A stretch of DNA of 64,000 nucleotides from JAOUEA01 sp963821935 (GCA_963821935.1 CAWGFM010000005.1:248001-312000); one strand, 5' to 3'; positions 16,665-26,515 are shown, counted from the stretch's first letter. Notes: generated by a model not told the origin, from the letters alone. Made by a program: numbers and translations.

Positions 16665-18193
16665 TCCCACTCGATCGTGCCGGGCGGCTTGCTGGTGATG
16701 TCGTACGCGACCCGATTCACGCCGGGCACCTCTCGGACGATGCGCGACGCGATCGTGTCGAGCAGATCCGGTGGAAGGCGCGCCCAATCGGCCGTCATGG
16801 CGTCTTCGGACGTCACCGCGCGCACGATCACCGGGTTCTCGTAGGTGCGGCCATCGCCCATGACGCCCACGCTCTGCACGTCGGCCAGCAGTACGCAGAA
16901 CGCTTGCCAGGTCTGGCGCTCCTGGCCGGCGCGCTTGATCTCCTGACGCACGATGTGATCGGCGCCCCGCACCTTCGCCAGGTTGGCGGCGTTCACCTCG
17001 CCGACGATCCTGACGGCCAGCCCCGGGCCGGGGAACGGCTGGCGCTGGACGATCTCCTCCGGCAGGCCCAGCTCGCTGCCCACCCGCCGGACCTCATCCT
17101 TGAACAGGTCTCGGAGCGGCTCCACGAGTGAGAAGTCCATGTCCTCGGGCAGCCCGCCCACGTTGTGGTGGCTCTTGATGTTGGCGGCGGTCGCTGACCC
17201 CGACTCGATCACATCGGGGTAGAGCGTCCCCTGCACCAGGAACCTCGCCCCGGCGTGCTCGCGCGCGACCTCCTCGAACACCCGGATGAACTCCGTGCCG
17301 ATCGCCTTGCGCTTGGCCTCGGGGTCGGTGACGCCCGCGAGCACGCCCAGGAAGCGGTCGGTCGCCTTCACGTGCACCAGCGGCACGCGGAAGTGCCGCG
17401 CGAAGGTTTCTTCCACCTGGCCGGGCTCGCCCTCGCGGTTCAAGCCGTGATCGACGAACACGCAGGTGAGCTGGTCGCCCACGGCACGGTGGACGAGGAG
17501 TGCCGCGACGCTGGAGTCGACACCACCGCTCAGCGCACAGAGCACCTGTGCCTGACCCACCTGCGCACGGATCCTGGCGACCTGGTCGTCGATGATGTTG
17601 GTGGGCGTCCAGTCCGGCAGCAACCCACACCCTTCGTAGAGGAAACGCTTCATCACGTCCTGGCCGCGTCGGGTGTGCGAAACCTCGGGATGGAACTGCA
17701 CCGCGTAGAGCCCGCGCTCGGGATCTTCCATGGCCGCGATCGGGATCTGATCGGTGCGCGCCGTGACGCGGAACCCTTTGGGCTCCAGGGTGACGGCGTC
17801 GCCGTGCGACATCCAGACCGTGTCGCTGGCCGGGAAATCCTGGAGCAACCGGGAGCCGGGCTCGACCGTCAGCGAGGTCGCGCCGTACTCACGCTGCCCG
17901 GTCGAGGCGACCTGTCCGCCCAGATCCTGCGCCATGAGCTGGTGGCCGTAGCAGATGCCCAGCACCGGCACCCCGAGGTCGTAGACGCCGGGATCCACCT
18001 GCGGTCCGTGCTCGGCATACACCGACGCCGGGCCACCGCTGAGGATGATGCCGGCCGGTCGATGCGCTGCAACCTCGGCGGCAGAGAGATCGTGGGGCAC
18101 GATCTCGGAGTAGACGTGTGCCTCCCGAACACGTCGCGCGATCAGCTGGGCGTATTGCGCCCCAAGATCGACGACCAGGACCGGATGCGTCAG
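16661..18193 (-). CDS. guaA: GMP synthase (glutamine-hydrolysing), apparent CTG start
   Basis: Converts XMP to GMP. The class I amidotransferase domain has Cys81 in LGICYGHQLM and the His of VQFHPEVSHT. The ATP-pyrophosphatase domain has the P-loop ALSGGVDSSVAALL. The dimerisation domain ends KPPGTIEWE. The only ATG/GTG/TTG in frame would be at 18100, removing the first 31 residues, including the conserved VLVVDLGAQYAQLIARRVRE strand and helix. Reading from the CTG at 18193 gives LTHPVLVVDLGAQY, exactly the family N-terminus, and 510 residues, the normal length. That CTG overlaps the guaB3 stop (CTGA). I therefore assign a rare CTG start. Confidence 0.93.
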   Translation of the reverse strand: MTHPVLVVDLGAQYAQLIARRVREAHVYSEIVPHDLSAAEVAAHRPAGIILSGGPASVYAEHGPQVDPGVYDLGVPVLGICYGHQLMAQDLGGQVASTGQREYGATSLTVEPGSRLLQDFPASDTVWMSHGDAVTLEPKGFRVTARTDQIPIAAMEDPERGLYAVQFHPEVSHTRRGQDVMKRFLYEGCGLLPDWTPTNIIDDQVARIRAQVGQAQVLCALSGGVDSSVAALLVHRAVGDQLTCVFVDHGLNREGEPGQVEETFARHFRVPLVHVKATDRFLGVLAGVTDPEAKRKAIGTEFIRVFEEVAREHAGARFLVQGTLYPDVIESGSATAANIKSHHNVGGLPEDMDFSLVEPLRDLFKDEVRRVGSELGLPEEIVQRQPFPGPGLAVRIVGEVNAANLAKVRGADHIVRQEIKRAGQERQTWQAFCVLLADVQSVGVMGDGRTYENPVIVRAVTSEDAMTADWARLPPDLLDTIASRIVREVPGVNRVAYDITSKPPGTIEWE

Positions 18194-19350
18194 TGGCCCA
18201 TCCCCACCCGCTGCTCCGTCTGGTAGGTCTTGCCCTCGGTCTTGATCGCCGGCGCGATCACCAGCTCCGCCTTCTGGAATTCCTTGATCGTGGCGTACCC
18301 GGTGGTGGCCATGGACGTCGCGAGTGCGCCGAACAGGTTGAGGGTTCCGTCGTTCTCGTGCGCCGGCCCCCGCAGGATCTCCTCGATCGAGGCGACCTGC
18401 TGCGTCTTGACCCGGGTCCCGCGAGGCAGGGTGGGGTGGAAGGTGGCCATGCCCCAGTGGTAGCCGCGCCCCGGCGCCTCATCGGCGCGGGTCATGGGCG
18501 AGCCGATCATGACGGCGTCGGCGCCGCACGCGATGGCCTTGGCGATGTCGCCGCCGGTGCGCATGCCCCCGTCGGCGATGACGTGGCAGTAGCGGCCGGT
18601 CTCGTGCAGGTGCTCACGGCGGGCGGCGGCGGCGTCGGCGATGGCAGTGGCCTGGGGCACGCCCACGCCGAGCACGCCTCGCGAGGTGCACGCGTTGCCC
18701 GGGCCGACACCGACCAGCACGCCCACGGCGCCGGTGCGCATCAGGTGCAGCGCGGTCGAGTACGACGCGCACCCGCCCACGATCACGGGGATGTCGAACG
18801 CGGGGATGAACTCCTTGAGGTTGAGCGGTGCGTGCCGGCTGGAGACGTGTTCGCCGGACACGACCGTTCCCTGGATCACCAGGATGTCGAGCCCCGCGTC
18901 CAGCACCAGCTTCGCGTACTGCTCAACGCGTTGCGGGGTGATCGACGCGCAGCTCACCACGCCGCCCGCCTTGATCTCCTCGATGCGGCGGCCGATCAGC
19001 TCTTCCTGCACCGGCTCGCCGTAGAGCTCCTGCATGCGCCGCGTGGCCTTCTCATCGGAGAGCTCGGCGATCTCAGCGTAGATGGGCTCGGGGTCCTCGT
19101 AGCGGGTCCACAGTCCCTCGAGGTTCAGGCATGCGAGGCCGCCGACGCGGCCGATCTCTGTGGCCGTGGCGGGCGAGACGGCCGCGTCCATGGCGCTGGC
19201 CATCATCGGCAGCTCGAACGTATAGGCATCGATCTCCCAGCGGATGTCGATGTCCTCGGGGTCACGGGTTCGCCGCGACGGCACGATCGCCACCTCGTCG
19301 AAGCCGTATGCCCGGCGAGCCGTCTTGCCGATGCCGATCTCGAATTCCAT
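18190..19350 (-). CDS. guaB3: GuaB3 family IMP dehydrogenase-related protein
   Basis: An IMPDH-like TIM barrel of 386 residues without CBS domains, the GuaB3 type found beside guaB2 and guaA in actinobacteria. It begins MEFEIGIGKTARRAYGFDEV. It has VPSRRTRDPEDID, the active-site loop GPGNACTSRGVLG with a Cys in the catalytic position, and the phosphate-binding IADGGMRTGGDI and GADAVMIGSP. The exact reaction of GuaB3 proteins is less settled than that of GuaB. No canonical guaB2 lies upstream, unlike in mycobacteria. The stop overlaps the start of guaA. Confidence 0.9.
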   Translation of the reverse strand: MEFEIGIGKTARRAYGFDEVAIVPSRRTRDPEDIDIRWEIDAYTFELPMMASAMDAAVSPATATEIGRVGGLACLNLEGLWTRYEDPEPIYAEIAELSDEKATRRMQELYGEPVQEELIGRRIEEIKAGGVVSCASITPQRVEQYAKLVLDAGLDILVIQGTVVSGEHVSSRHAPLNLKEFIPAFDIPVIVGGCASYSTALHLMRTGAVGVLVGVGPGNACTSRGVLGVGVPQATAIADAAAARREHLHETGRYCHVIADGGMRTGGDIAKAIACGADAVMIGSPMTRADEAPGRGYHWGMATFHPTLPRGTRVKTQQVASIEEILRGPAHENDGTLNLFGALATSMATTGYATIKEFQKAELVIAPAIKTEGKTYQTEQRVGMGH

Positions 19351-19398
19351 CTCCACCTCTGCTCGCTCGTCGTCGAAGCCGGTGCCGGCAACGCAGAA

Positions 19399-19423
19399 CG
19401 CCCACCCGGTCGCCGGATGGGCG
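19399..19423 (-). terminator. Hairpin between the GMC oxidoreductase gene and guaB3
   Basis: CGCCCA-C-CCGG-TCG-CCGG-A-TGGGCG forms an 11-pair stem with one mismatch and a 3-nt loop, 44 bp downstream of the GMC oxidoreductase stop. There is no T-run, so it is at best a weak or factor-assisted terminator separating the accessory island from guaB3-guaA. Confidence 0.4.
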
Positions 19424-19466
19424 TCACTCACTCCATGCGCGAAGGGTAACAGACGGTCCTGCGGGC

Positions 19467-20958
19467 TCAGACCAACCGATCCGCGATCCGCTCGCCGATC
19501 ACCACGGTCGGCAGGTTGGTGGTGGCCCGCACGGTGGCCGGCATCAGGGAGGCATCGGCCACCACGAGTCCCTCCACCCCTCGGACCCGGCCATCGGGGT
19601 CGGTCACGGCGTTCGGGTCACCGGCCGGGCCCATGGCGCACGTGCCGACCGGGTGCCAGTAGTGGATCACACCCGCGCGCACCTCATGCGCCAGATCGCG
19701 GGAGCCGACGGTGGGGCCGGGCTCGATCTCGCGGCCCACGAGCGATCGCATCGCCGGGCTCGATGCGAACCCGCGAGCGAGCGTGACCCCTTCGGTCAGC
19801 GCTGCCAGGTCGTGCCCATCCTGATCGGAGAGGTAGGCGTGATCGATCCGGGGCGGGTCGTCGACGTCCGGACCTCGCAGGGTGAGCGCACCGCGTGACC
19901 GCGGCGTGAGGTAGGCGGCGAAGATGGCGGTCCGCCCATCCATAGCCGTCTCGGGGAACACGTGCAGATCGAACACGCCATCGGGGGCGCCGGTCGTGGC
20001 TGCTTTCGCGAACCCTTGCTCGTCCGGTACGGGCATGCCGGTGGCCGCGAACGCCTGGGTCCTGGCCACCAGCTCGTCCGTCGGCTCGAAGGAAAGCTCG
20101 AACGACGGGTGATCGTGCAGGTTTCGCCCCACGCCGGCCACGTCAGCGACGATCGGGACCCCCAGATCCCACAATTCCTGGGCCGGACCGATCCCGCTCC
20201 GCAACAGCAGCTCGGGCGACCCATAGGTGCCCCCGGCGACCACGACCAGGTCGGCCCACGCCTCGGCCGCACCCCCGGGCAGCCCGGATCGCCATGACGC
20301 CGACGGCGCGGCCGTCTTCGATCACGATCCGGTGCACCAGGACACCGCCGGCGATCTGGATGCCCGGATGCCCCCGAACCGGGTCCAGATAGGCGAAGGC
20401 CGCGTTCCATCGCACGCCTTGGGGGCTGTTCGACGGTTCCACGCAGACCGCCGGCGTGCCATCGAGCGACTCGAGGTCGTCGATCGACGGCAATCCCAGC
20501 TCGGTGCCCGCTTCGACGAAGGCCCGATGCAACGGCGCCACCTCCTCGTCGCGGAACCGCCGCACCCGCATGCGTTGTGACGCCTCCTGGAACCACGGAG
20601 CGAGATCGTCCGCCGCCCATCCCACGAGACCCCGCTCCGCCCACCCGTCGTAGTCGGCTCGATGACCCCACGACGCGGTGCAGCCATTGTGCGAAGAGCA
20701 CCCACCGATGACGCGGGCTCGCTCGTACGGCAGGTCCCGTCCCTCAAGCTCCGCATCCGACCGGTACCCCCAATCGTGGCTCGTGGGGATCGTGGAGGCG
20801 TCCAACAGATCGCTGGGCCAGCAGAGACCGCCGAACGATCCGTAGTCGGGCCCAGCTTCCAGCACCAGCACGCTGCGGCCAGACTCGACCAGACGGGCGG
20901 CCACGACCGAGCCCGCCGTACCACCACCCACCACGATCGCATCCACACCGTCGGTCAT
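19467..20958 (-). pseudogene. GMC family FAD-dependent oxidoreductase, one frameshift
   Basis: FAD-dependent dehydrogenase/oxidase of the choline dehydrogenase type. The N-terminal part from the ATG at 20958 has the dinucleotide-binding IVVGGGTAGSVVAARL, the LVLEAGPDYG segment and VIGGCSSHNGC. The C-terminal part has VVAGGTYGSPELLLRSGIG, the catalytic His of HYWHPVGTCAMG, and VVADASLMP. The frames join near 20280 in a CCCGGGGG stretch; removing one base restores a protein of about 497 residues. The substrate cannot be told. It is the first gene after one copy of the TCATCCC palindrome (20990-21009) and has a TAGAAT box 8 nt before the ATG. Confidence 0.85.
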
Positions 20959-20966
20959 GGCGCCGG

Positions 20967-20972
20967 ATTCTA
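20967..20972 (-). promoter_or_regulatory. Candidate -10 box (TAGAAT) of the GMC oxidoreductase gene
   Basis: TAGAAT sits 8 nt before the ATG at 20958 on the minus strand. The half-site GGGATGA of the palindrome ends 17 bp further upstream, so a regulator bound there would touch the -35 region. Confidence 0.45.
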
Positions 20973-20989
20973 GAGTTACGAACGCTGGT

Positions 20990-21009
20990 TCATCCCACTA
21001 GGGTGATGC
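20990..21009. promoter_or_regulatory. Palindromic regulatory site, copy 1 (GMC oxidoreductase)
   Basis: TCATCCC-ACT-AGGGTGATGC. One of six matches to TCATCCC-N3-NGGRTGATGC in the island. It lies about 30 bp upstream of the GMC start and 17 bp from its -10 box. The site for gene 22344 has the same right half. Confidence 0.6.
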
Positions 21010-21084
21010 ATCGGGCCCAAGGCTCGTGGCCTGCGGTGATGTACAGCCCACCCTCGAAGTCCGTTGAGCTGTCGGATGAGATCG

Positions 21085-21903
21085 CTATGTCCCCTCGGGG
21101 TGGGCGATCTCGGTGTCGAGGGCTCCCTGAGCCGCCGCGGACCCGCTACGGCCGCCACCGTAGCCACGGAGCGCGAACGCCGCGGCGACTGCGACCATCG
21201 CGCCGGTCAGCGGTCCCGCGACGTAGACCCAGTAGTGCGTGAAGTCCGCTCCGACAAGGTCAGGGCCGAACGTGCGTGCGGGGTTCATGGACGCGCCCGA
21301 GATCGGGCTCCCCCACAAGCCTGCCAAGGCGATGTAGGCGCCCACGCCCAGTGCGCCGATCACGCCGAGGTTCTGGGCGCCCGAGGCCGTCCCCAAGATG
21401 ACGCTCACGAGACCCAGGGTGAGAACCGCTTCCATCAGGAACGCGTCGAAGGAGGAGTACCCCGAGGCGGGGTAGTTGGACCCGAACGTCGCGGACACGT
21501 GGATCACGGATTGCAGGAACCACGCCGCGAGCGCCGCGCCCGCCAACTGAACCACGATGTAGCCGGGCACACGACGCCAGGGGAAATCTCCCCGGAGCGA
21601 GAACGCGAGACTCACTGCCGGATTGAGGTGTGCTCCCGAGACCTTGCCCATGAATAGGATGATCGCCATCACCATCAGTCCGGGCGCGACCACGGCCGCG
21701 GTTCGGCTGATCGTGTTGGGGAAGGCTTGCCCCATCATCCCGCCACCTGCAGCGACGAGCACCAGGAAGAAGGTCCCGAACAGTTCGGAGAACAGTCGGC
21801 GCCACTCCTGCTTCGGATCCTGGAAGTCGGCCATCGGTTGCACGACTTCGACCTCGAGCCAACGCTCGAAGTGTCCCTTCTGGTTCGGTTCCTGAGCCAT
21901 CAT
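21085..21903 (-). CDS. Aquaporin / glycerol facilitator (MIP family)
   Basis: A 272-residue channel for water or small neutral solutes with six membrane helices and two half-helices. The twin NPA motifs are present: HLNPAVSLAF near residue 95 and SMNPARTFGPDL near 210, followed by the usual YWVYVAGPLTGA. The N-terminus has an extra hydrophilic stretch of about 40 residues ahead of FGTFFLVLVAAGG. The start is the ATG at 21903 or the adjacent one at 21900; GGGGG directly upstream serves as the ribosome-binding site. An osmotic or solute-balance role fits the neighbouring ion channels. Confidence 0.93.
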   Translation of the reverse strand: MMAQEPNQKGHFERWLEVEVVQPMADFQDPKQEWRRLFSELFGTFFLVLVAAGGGMMGQAFPNTISRTAAVVAPGLMVMAIILFMGKVSGAHLNPAVSLAFSLRGDFPWRRVPGYIVVQLAGAALAAWFLQSVIHVSATFGSNYPASGYSSFDAFLMEAVLTLGLVSVILGTASGAQNLGVIGALGVGAYIALAGLWGSPISGASMNPARTFGPDLVGADFTHYWVYVAGPLTGAMVAVAAAFALRGYGGGRSGSAAAQGALDTEIAHPEGT

Positions 21904-22343
21904 CCCCCGCCACTCGTATGAATTCGATCTCCCACCGTGGGTCCATCGTTCAGTCCGCCAGCTTGCTCCAATGCTAGCCGTTCGTGCACACCGCGCGCGG
22001 GCCTGAGAATCCCGCCAGGCTGCTACGTTGAGGAACGCGCCAAGCATGCTTCCCCACCAGCCGGTTGCCAACAAGTCGGGGCTGGCGCGAACCGCACCAG
22101 CATGAGCGATCCAGGTTGGAGGGCACAGCTATCTCGTCCGCGAAGGCGGAAGCGCTCAAGTTCGTGGAAGTTCGTTGGCAGCTATCCACAAAGGGTCACC
22201 GGCCTGGCACAGGCGACCCAAACACCCTGGTCACCGCACTGCACCCCTCCCTCGCCCAGGTCACGGCGACGCTTCATTCATCCCGCTAGGGTGATGCTGC
22301 GGTGACGATGCTGCTGCATCGTCGAGAACGAGAGGGGAACTCC
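21904..22343. other. 440-bp intergenic region between aquaporin and a divergent membrane protein gene
   Basis: I see no credible gene and no tRNA fold here. It holds one palindromic site at 22278-22297, 46 bp upstream of the plus-strand gene at 22344. The aquaporin promoter should lie in the first 150 bp, but no clear -10/-35 pair stands out. Confidence 0.5.
22278..22297. promoter_or_regulatory. Palindromic regulatory site, copy 2 (membrane protein 22344)
   Basis: TCATCCC-GCT-AGGGTGATGC, differing from copy 1 only in the spacer. It ends 46 bp before the ATG at 22344. Confidence 0.6.
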
Positions 22344-23687
22344 ATGCCGGAAGACGAACACGTCAGTGAGCTCGCACAGCAGAACGAAGAGCTGCGCGCT
22401 GAGGTGGAATCGCTGAAGACGTCCCGCTCCCGCGCAGGTCGATTGCGGATCCGCCGGATCGTGACCGCGATCCTGGTCGTGCTGACCAGTATCAGCGTCG
22501 TCGCCACCACCGCCGGGGTGTGGATGAATCGCACGATCTGGAACACCGATCGATTCGTCGCGTTGGTCGCTCCCCTCTCGGACAACCGAGCCGTCACCGA
22601 TGGGCTCGCGGTGAAGCTTGCCGAGGACACCTTCCAGGCCTTGGACGTGCAGGAACGCGTCCGGCAAGCCCTGGCGTCGATCCCGCGATTGCCCGAAGGC
22701 GCCGACGCGCTGCTTGCCGGTCCCCTCACGACATCTGCCCAGAGCCTGATCGAGGATAAGGTGAAGGAGTTCCTGGCCTCGCCCGCATTCGACCGGCTCT
22801 GGATCGAGCTGAACACGCGCGTCCACGAGAAGGTTGTGGCCTTGCTGGACGGAAACCTGGACGAGCTGCCCAACGTCTCGATCAACGACGGACAGGTGCA
22901 ACTGAACATGCTCTCGGTGCTCGCCGACATCTTGCAGGAGGTGGCGCAGGACGGCGCCGACGCCCTGGGCCTGAGCGTGACGGTTCCCGACATCCCGCCG
23001 GACCTGGCGACTTCCGACGCGATCAGCAGGCTGGGCGCTGCCCTCGGGGTCACGTTGCCCGCGGATTTCGGCCAGCTCACGATCATGAGCGAGACGCAAC
23101 TCAACGACTACCAATCGGCAGCGGGCAACCTCCAAAAGCTCTCGGGAGCCCTTTTCGTGCTCAGCTGCCTCTTGTTCGTCCTCGCGATCGCTGCTTCACC
23201 CTTCAGGCGCCGCACCCTGATCTGGCTGGGCGTCGGCGTCGCCATCGGTCTCTTCCTCGGAGGCGTCTTGATCAGACGACTCCAGCAGCGCCTGCTCGAT
23301 GCCATCACCGATCCCAGCGGCGACGCTGCCGCTAGGCAGGTCTTCGAGGAGGTCCTGGCGGGACTTCGGCGGGTGGGCTTCGTGGTGTTGCTCGTGGCGG
23401 TGGTCGTGGCCTTGATCGCCTACCTCGCCGGATCACCGCCCTGGGCACAACGGGCCCTGACGCGCGGCCGCACCCTCACGGCAGCTCGCCCCGAGGGCAG
23501 CGAATTGGAGGTGTGGCTGGCGGCCCACGCAGACGCGACCCGGATCGGCGGAGCGATCGTCGCGACGCTCATCCTCTTCGTCACGGGGATCGACTGGTTC
23601 CCGGTGGGCATCGTGCTGGCCCTGTACGGGCTGTTGCTGTGGAGCGTTGCGGCGGCGCAGAAACGGGTCGCCGCCGCGACCCCGTAG
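22344..23687 (+). CDS. Polytopic membrane protein of unknown function
   Basis: A 447-residue protein. Residues 1-28 form a short charged coiled-coil (SELAQQNEELRAEVESLK). A membrane helix follows near 35-58, then a large extracytoplasmic domain of about 200 residues opening with MNRTIWNTDRFVALVAPL. Two to five more membrane helices lie near 270-310, 345-370 and 395-435. The WN-TDRFV-LVAPL signature recurs in uncharacterised actinobacterial membrane proteins. The start at 22344 is favoured by GAGAGGGGA upstream. It is followed 17 bp later by a second membrane protein and preceded by a TCATCCC palindrome, so the pair probably belongs to the island regulon. Confidence 0.75.
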   Translation: MPEDEHVSELAQQNEELRAEVESLKTSRSRAGRLRIRRIVTAILVVLTSISVVATTAGVWMNRTIWNTDRFVALVAPLSDNRAVTDGLAVKLAEDTFQALDVQERVRQALASIPRLPEGADALLAGPLTTSAQSLIEDKVKEFLASPAFDRLWIELNTRVHEKVVALLDGNLDELPNVSINDGQVQLNMLSVLADILQEVAQDGADALGLSVTVPDIPPDLATSDAISRLGAALGVTLPADFGQLTIMSETQLNDYQSAAGNLQKLSGALFVLSCLLFVLAIAASPFRRRTLIWLGVGVAIGLFLGGVLIRRLQQRLLDAITDPSGDAAARQVFEEVLAGLRRVGFVVLLVAVVVALIAYLAGSPPWAQRALTRGRTLTAARPEGSELEVWLAAHADATRIGGAIVATLILFVTGIDWFPVGIVLALYGLLLWSVAAAQKRVAAATP

Positions 23688-23704
23688 GGCGAAGAGAAGC
23701 GAGC

Positions 23705-24400
23705 ATGCCGGAGGGTGCGAACGCCGAGGTTGCCCACCATCTGCACGAACGCGGTCGGCACGGTGCCGAGGGCTCAGATCCCCTCCCGAGGTCGGATCGC
23801 GTTCTGGAGATCGGCGAGGCGATCCTGCTCGCGCTGGTCGCGATCGCGACCGCGTGGAGCGGGTATCAGGCTGCTCGGTGGGACGGACGGTCGGCCGAGC
23901 GCTACGCGGAGGCATCGAAGTACCGGGTGGAACAGGACCTCGCCGCCACGCAGGGGGGCCAGGAGCGGATCTATAACTCCGGGGTGTTCAACTCATGGAT
24001 CGTGGCCACCACCACCGGCGACCAACGGGCGGCCACCATCTTGGAGCGGCGGTTCACCGACAATTATGCGGTGGCGTTCGAGGCCTGGCTGAAGACCGAT
24101 CCGTTCAACGACCCGAACGCTCCCGCGGGCCCGGCGTTCATGCCGGAGTACCGTAACGAGTTCGAGCAGCGCGCCACGACGCTGGGCGAGCAGGCATCTA
24201 CGGCGTTCGAGGAGGGAGCATCCTCGCGTGAGCGCGGCGAAGACTTCGTCCGCGTCACGGTGATCATGGCCATGGTCTTGTTCCTGATCGCGATCTCCCA
24301 GCGTTTCGAGGTCAGGAAGGTCCGCATGGGCTTGATCGTCGTGGCGTTGGCGTTCCTGGTTACCGGGGTCTCGTTGCTGGTCAGCTATCCACGGCTCTGA
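23705..24400 (+). CDS. Membrane protein of unknown function with N- and C-terminal helices
   Basis: A 231-residue protein. After a 35-residue charged start there is a membrane helix (EAILLALVAIATAWSGYQA near 40-58). A long, Ala/Glu/Arg-rich, probably helical domain follows, including RYAEASKYRVEQDLAA. Two closely spaced C-terminal helices lie near 180-198 and 205-225. The AILLALVAIATAWSGYQAARW segment resembles uncharacterised DUF4337-like proteins. It follows the gene at 22344 after 17 bp and overlaps the convergent ion-channel gene by about 20 bp. Function unknown. Confidence 0.7.
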   Translation: MPEGANAEVAHHLHERGRHGAEGSDPLPRSDRVLEIGEAILLALVAIATAWSGYQAARWDGRSAERYAEASKYRVEQDLAATQGGQERIYNSGVFNSWIVATTTGDQRAATILERRFTDNYAVAFEAWLKTDPFNDPNAPAGPAFMPEYRNEFEQRATTLGEQASTAFEEGASSRERGEDFVRVTVIMAMVLFLIAISQRFEVRKVRMGLIVVALAFLVTGVSLLVSYPRL

Positions 24401-25111
24401 GACCTTCGGGCGGTTCCTGGAGCCCCTCGTCTCTGGGGTCGGTTGGTGCCGCCTTCCACCGAGCCGGTTGCCACGCGTTGATGACCTTGGCCACCGCTGT
24501 CACCAGGAACAGCTGACCGATCAGCATCTCGATCACGGCGAACGACTGGCCCGGATTGCCGGCGGGCACCAGGTTGCCGTAGCCGGTGGTGGTCAGGGTC
24601 GTGAAGCTGAAGAAGAGTGACTGGGCAACCGTCGTGTCACCCGCGGCACCCTCGAAGAACACGCTCGATCCGATCTCGGCCATCGCTTGATACGTGAAGG
24701 CGAAGAACATGCCCACGAACAGGTATGCGGCAACCGCGCCCAGCACGGTCTCCTGATCGACATCGGGCTGAGACACGAGCGACCGAAGGATCGACATCGG
24801 GGCGATGAGGTAAAGCAGCGCACTCACCGTGAACATCAGCCCCGCCAGACGCAGCTTCGTCGACGCCAACGAGGTTGAGACCCGCGACGATCGCGGACAG
24901 CGACTAGCACGACGCTCGCAACCGCAAGCACCCCGCGCCGAGCTCCCGCGACGCGCAGAGCGAGCCAGACGGTCGCGATCTGCACCATCAGCACCAGGGA
25001 ACGCGCCCACGCCGCTGTCAAGCCGACCGACAGGGCGTACGTGAGGAGGATCAGCACGAGAACGGATCCGAAGCTGTGCAGCGAAACGAAGGCGAGCAGG
25101 AGCCGTCGCAA
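24381..25111 (-). pseudogene. Potassium-channel-type membrane protein, frameshifted
   Basis: Two-pore-helix ion channel. The C-terminal part contains the pore and selectivity filter SFTTLTTTGYGNLVP (TxGYG), preceded by a membrane helix with YLFVGMFFAFTYQAM and followed by another (MLIGQLFLVTAVAKVI). The N-terminal part (25111 to about 24890) supplies helices such as SVLVLILLTYALSVGL. Between about 24830 and 24900 the frame changes twice, with a short piece (AIVAGLNLVGVDE) readable only in the third frame. The start is probably the TTG at 25111. It is the last gene of the operon headed by GH15. K+ selectivity is inferred from the filter. Confidence 0.75.
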
Positions 25112-25147
25112 GGGTCTCGGTCGATCACCTGGACCGTGCGACGTCGC

Positions 25148-25615
25148 TCATCGTGGCGAACGACGCCTACGGAGGGTGTCGTCGGTCACTGCCACCGACA
25201 GCACATATGCAGCGTGGGTGCCCACGGCGGTCGCCAGCACGGCCGGCGGCCACTTCCACGGCGGAGGCGTCTTGCCCAGCAACGGGAACAGCGTGAACGT
25301 GGCAGTCATGAGCGTGGCTCCGAACACCAACGCTGCCCAGGGTTCGGGCATCATGAAGCGCAGCGTGCCGTGCCAGACGCCGAACGCCGAGCCATACCCC
25401 CAACGCAGTGCCAAACCCAGTTCCTCGTCCTCCCGATCGGTGACGTTCGGCAGGTGCAGGATACCCGCAACGATCTCTCCGGGCACCAGGCTGTCGTCGT
25501 AGTCGAGCTGGCTGGTCGCGTGCCGAACCCTGCGCTCCGTGCCGTAGGCGACACTCATGGCGGCGGTTCCGGCGAGTCCGGCGATCACACTTCGGGCGGG
25601 CCACGGGAGGTTCAT
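25148..25615 (-). CDS. Small membrane protein of unknown function
   Basis: A 155-residue protein with about four hydrophobic segments (VIAGLAGTAAMSVAYG near residues 9-24, WAALVFGATLMTATFTLFPLLG near 92-113, and AVLATAVGTHAAYVLSVAV near 123-141) and an acidic loop between the first two. It loosely resembles DUF1440/YagU-like proteins. The start ATG at 25615 is preceded by GAAGG; an alternative ATG at 25624 would add three residues. It sits between the SDR and channel genes in the same transcription unit. Intact, unlike its neighbours. Confidence 0.65.
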   Translation of the reverse strand: MNLPWPARSVIAGLAGTAAMSVAYGTERRVRHATSQLDYDDSLVPGEIVAGILHLPNVTDREDEELGLALRWGYGSAFGVWHGTLRFMMPEPWAALVFGATLMTATFTLFPLLGKTPPPWKWPPAVLATAVGTHAAYVLSVAVTDDTLRRRRSPR

Positions 25616-25706
25616 GACCTTCATCCTTCCATGCGAATGAGCCGCATGGGTCGATGCACGGCCACCGCGAACCCGTGCGCACCAGTGGCGCGGCCCGCCC
25701 CAGCTG

Positions 25707-26478
25707 CTACAGGCCTGGACTGCTCTGCATCAATCCTCCATCCGCGAACACCGTGGTCGCCGTCACATAGCTGGAGCCGTCGCCCGCCAGGAAGGCCACG
25801 ACGCTCCCGATCTCGTTCGGTTCGGCCATCCGCCCCAACGGGATGGCGACGTCCAGGGTCTTCATCTTCGCCGGGATCATCCTCGGTCGACTTGTTGATG
25901 GGCGTGTCGACCGCTCCAGGCCCGACCCCGACCACCGTGATCTGGTGCGGTGCCAACTCCACTCCCGCCGTACGGGTCAACATCCGCATCCCGCCCTTCG
26001 ACAGGCAGTACGCGGTGTTGTCCGGCATCGGCCAATCCTCGTGCACCGACGTGATGTTGATGATGCGCCCTCCGTCGCCCTGCGCGATCATCTGCTTCGC
26101 CGCCACTTGCGTCCCGAAGAACGCGCTCTTGAGGTTCACGTTCAGGACGAACTCGTACTGCTTCTCCGTCGTATCGAGGACCGACGTGCGTGTCTCCACG
26201 CCGGCGTTGTTCACCATGATGTCGAGGCGGCCGAACGTCTTGACCGCAGCATCCACCAAGGCCTGCAGATCCTCGAGCTTGCTGACGTCCGCATCGACCC
26301 CGATCGCCTGATCGCCGAGCGCGGCGACCTGCTTCTCCAACTCCTCGGTCGCCTCGGGGTGCGCGACGTAGTCGATCACGATGTTGGCGCCTTGCTCCGC
26401 CAACGAGAGCACGATCCCCTTCCCGATGCCGCTGTTGCCTCCGGTGACGATCGCTACCTTCCCCTGCAGGCTCATCAT
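25707..26478 (-). pseudogene. Short-chain dehydrogenase/reductase (glucose-1-dehydrogenase type), one frameshift
   Basis: Classical NAD(P)-dependent SDR. The first 205 codons from the ATG at 26478 or 26475 show the cofactor loop VTGGNSGIGKGI, VNNAGVE, a Ser in NITSVHE, and YCLSKGG (YxxxK). The ending IPLGRMAEPNEI, then TVFADGGLMQSS, lies in another frame up to the TAG at 25707-25709. The change is at about 25875, again as one extra base. Complete, the enzyme would be about 256 residues. It follows a GMC-oxidoreductase remnant and lies in the GH15 operon. A GGAAGGGAG ribosome-binding site is part of a 15-bp repeat. Confidence 0.82.
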
Positions 26479-26479
26479 C

Positions 26480-26515
26480 GCTCCCTTCCGCCGACGCTTG
26501 GCTCCCTTCCGCCGA
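26480..26515. repeat. 15-bp direct repeat GCTCCCTTCCGCCGA, two copies
   Basis: The copies lie at 26480-26494 and 26501-26515, 21 bp apart. The first contains the ribosome-binding site of the SDR gene; the second touches the point where the GMC-oxidoreductase remnant loses its similarity. This fits a slippage or deletion scar. Confidence 0.6.
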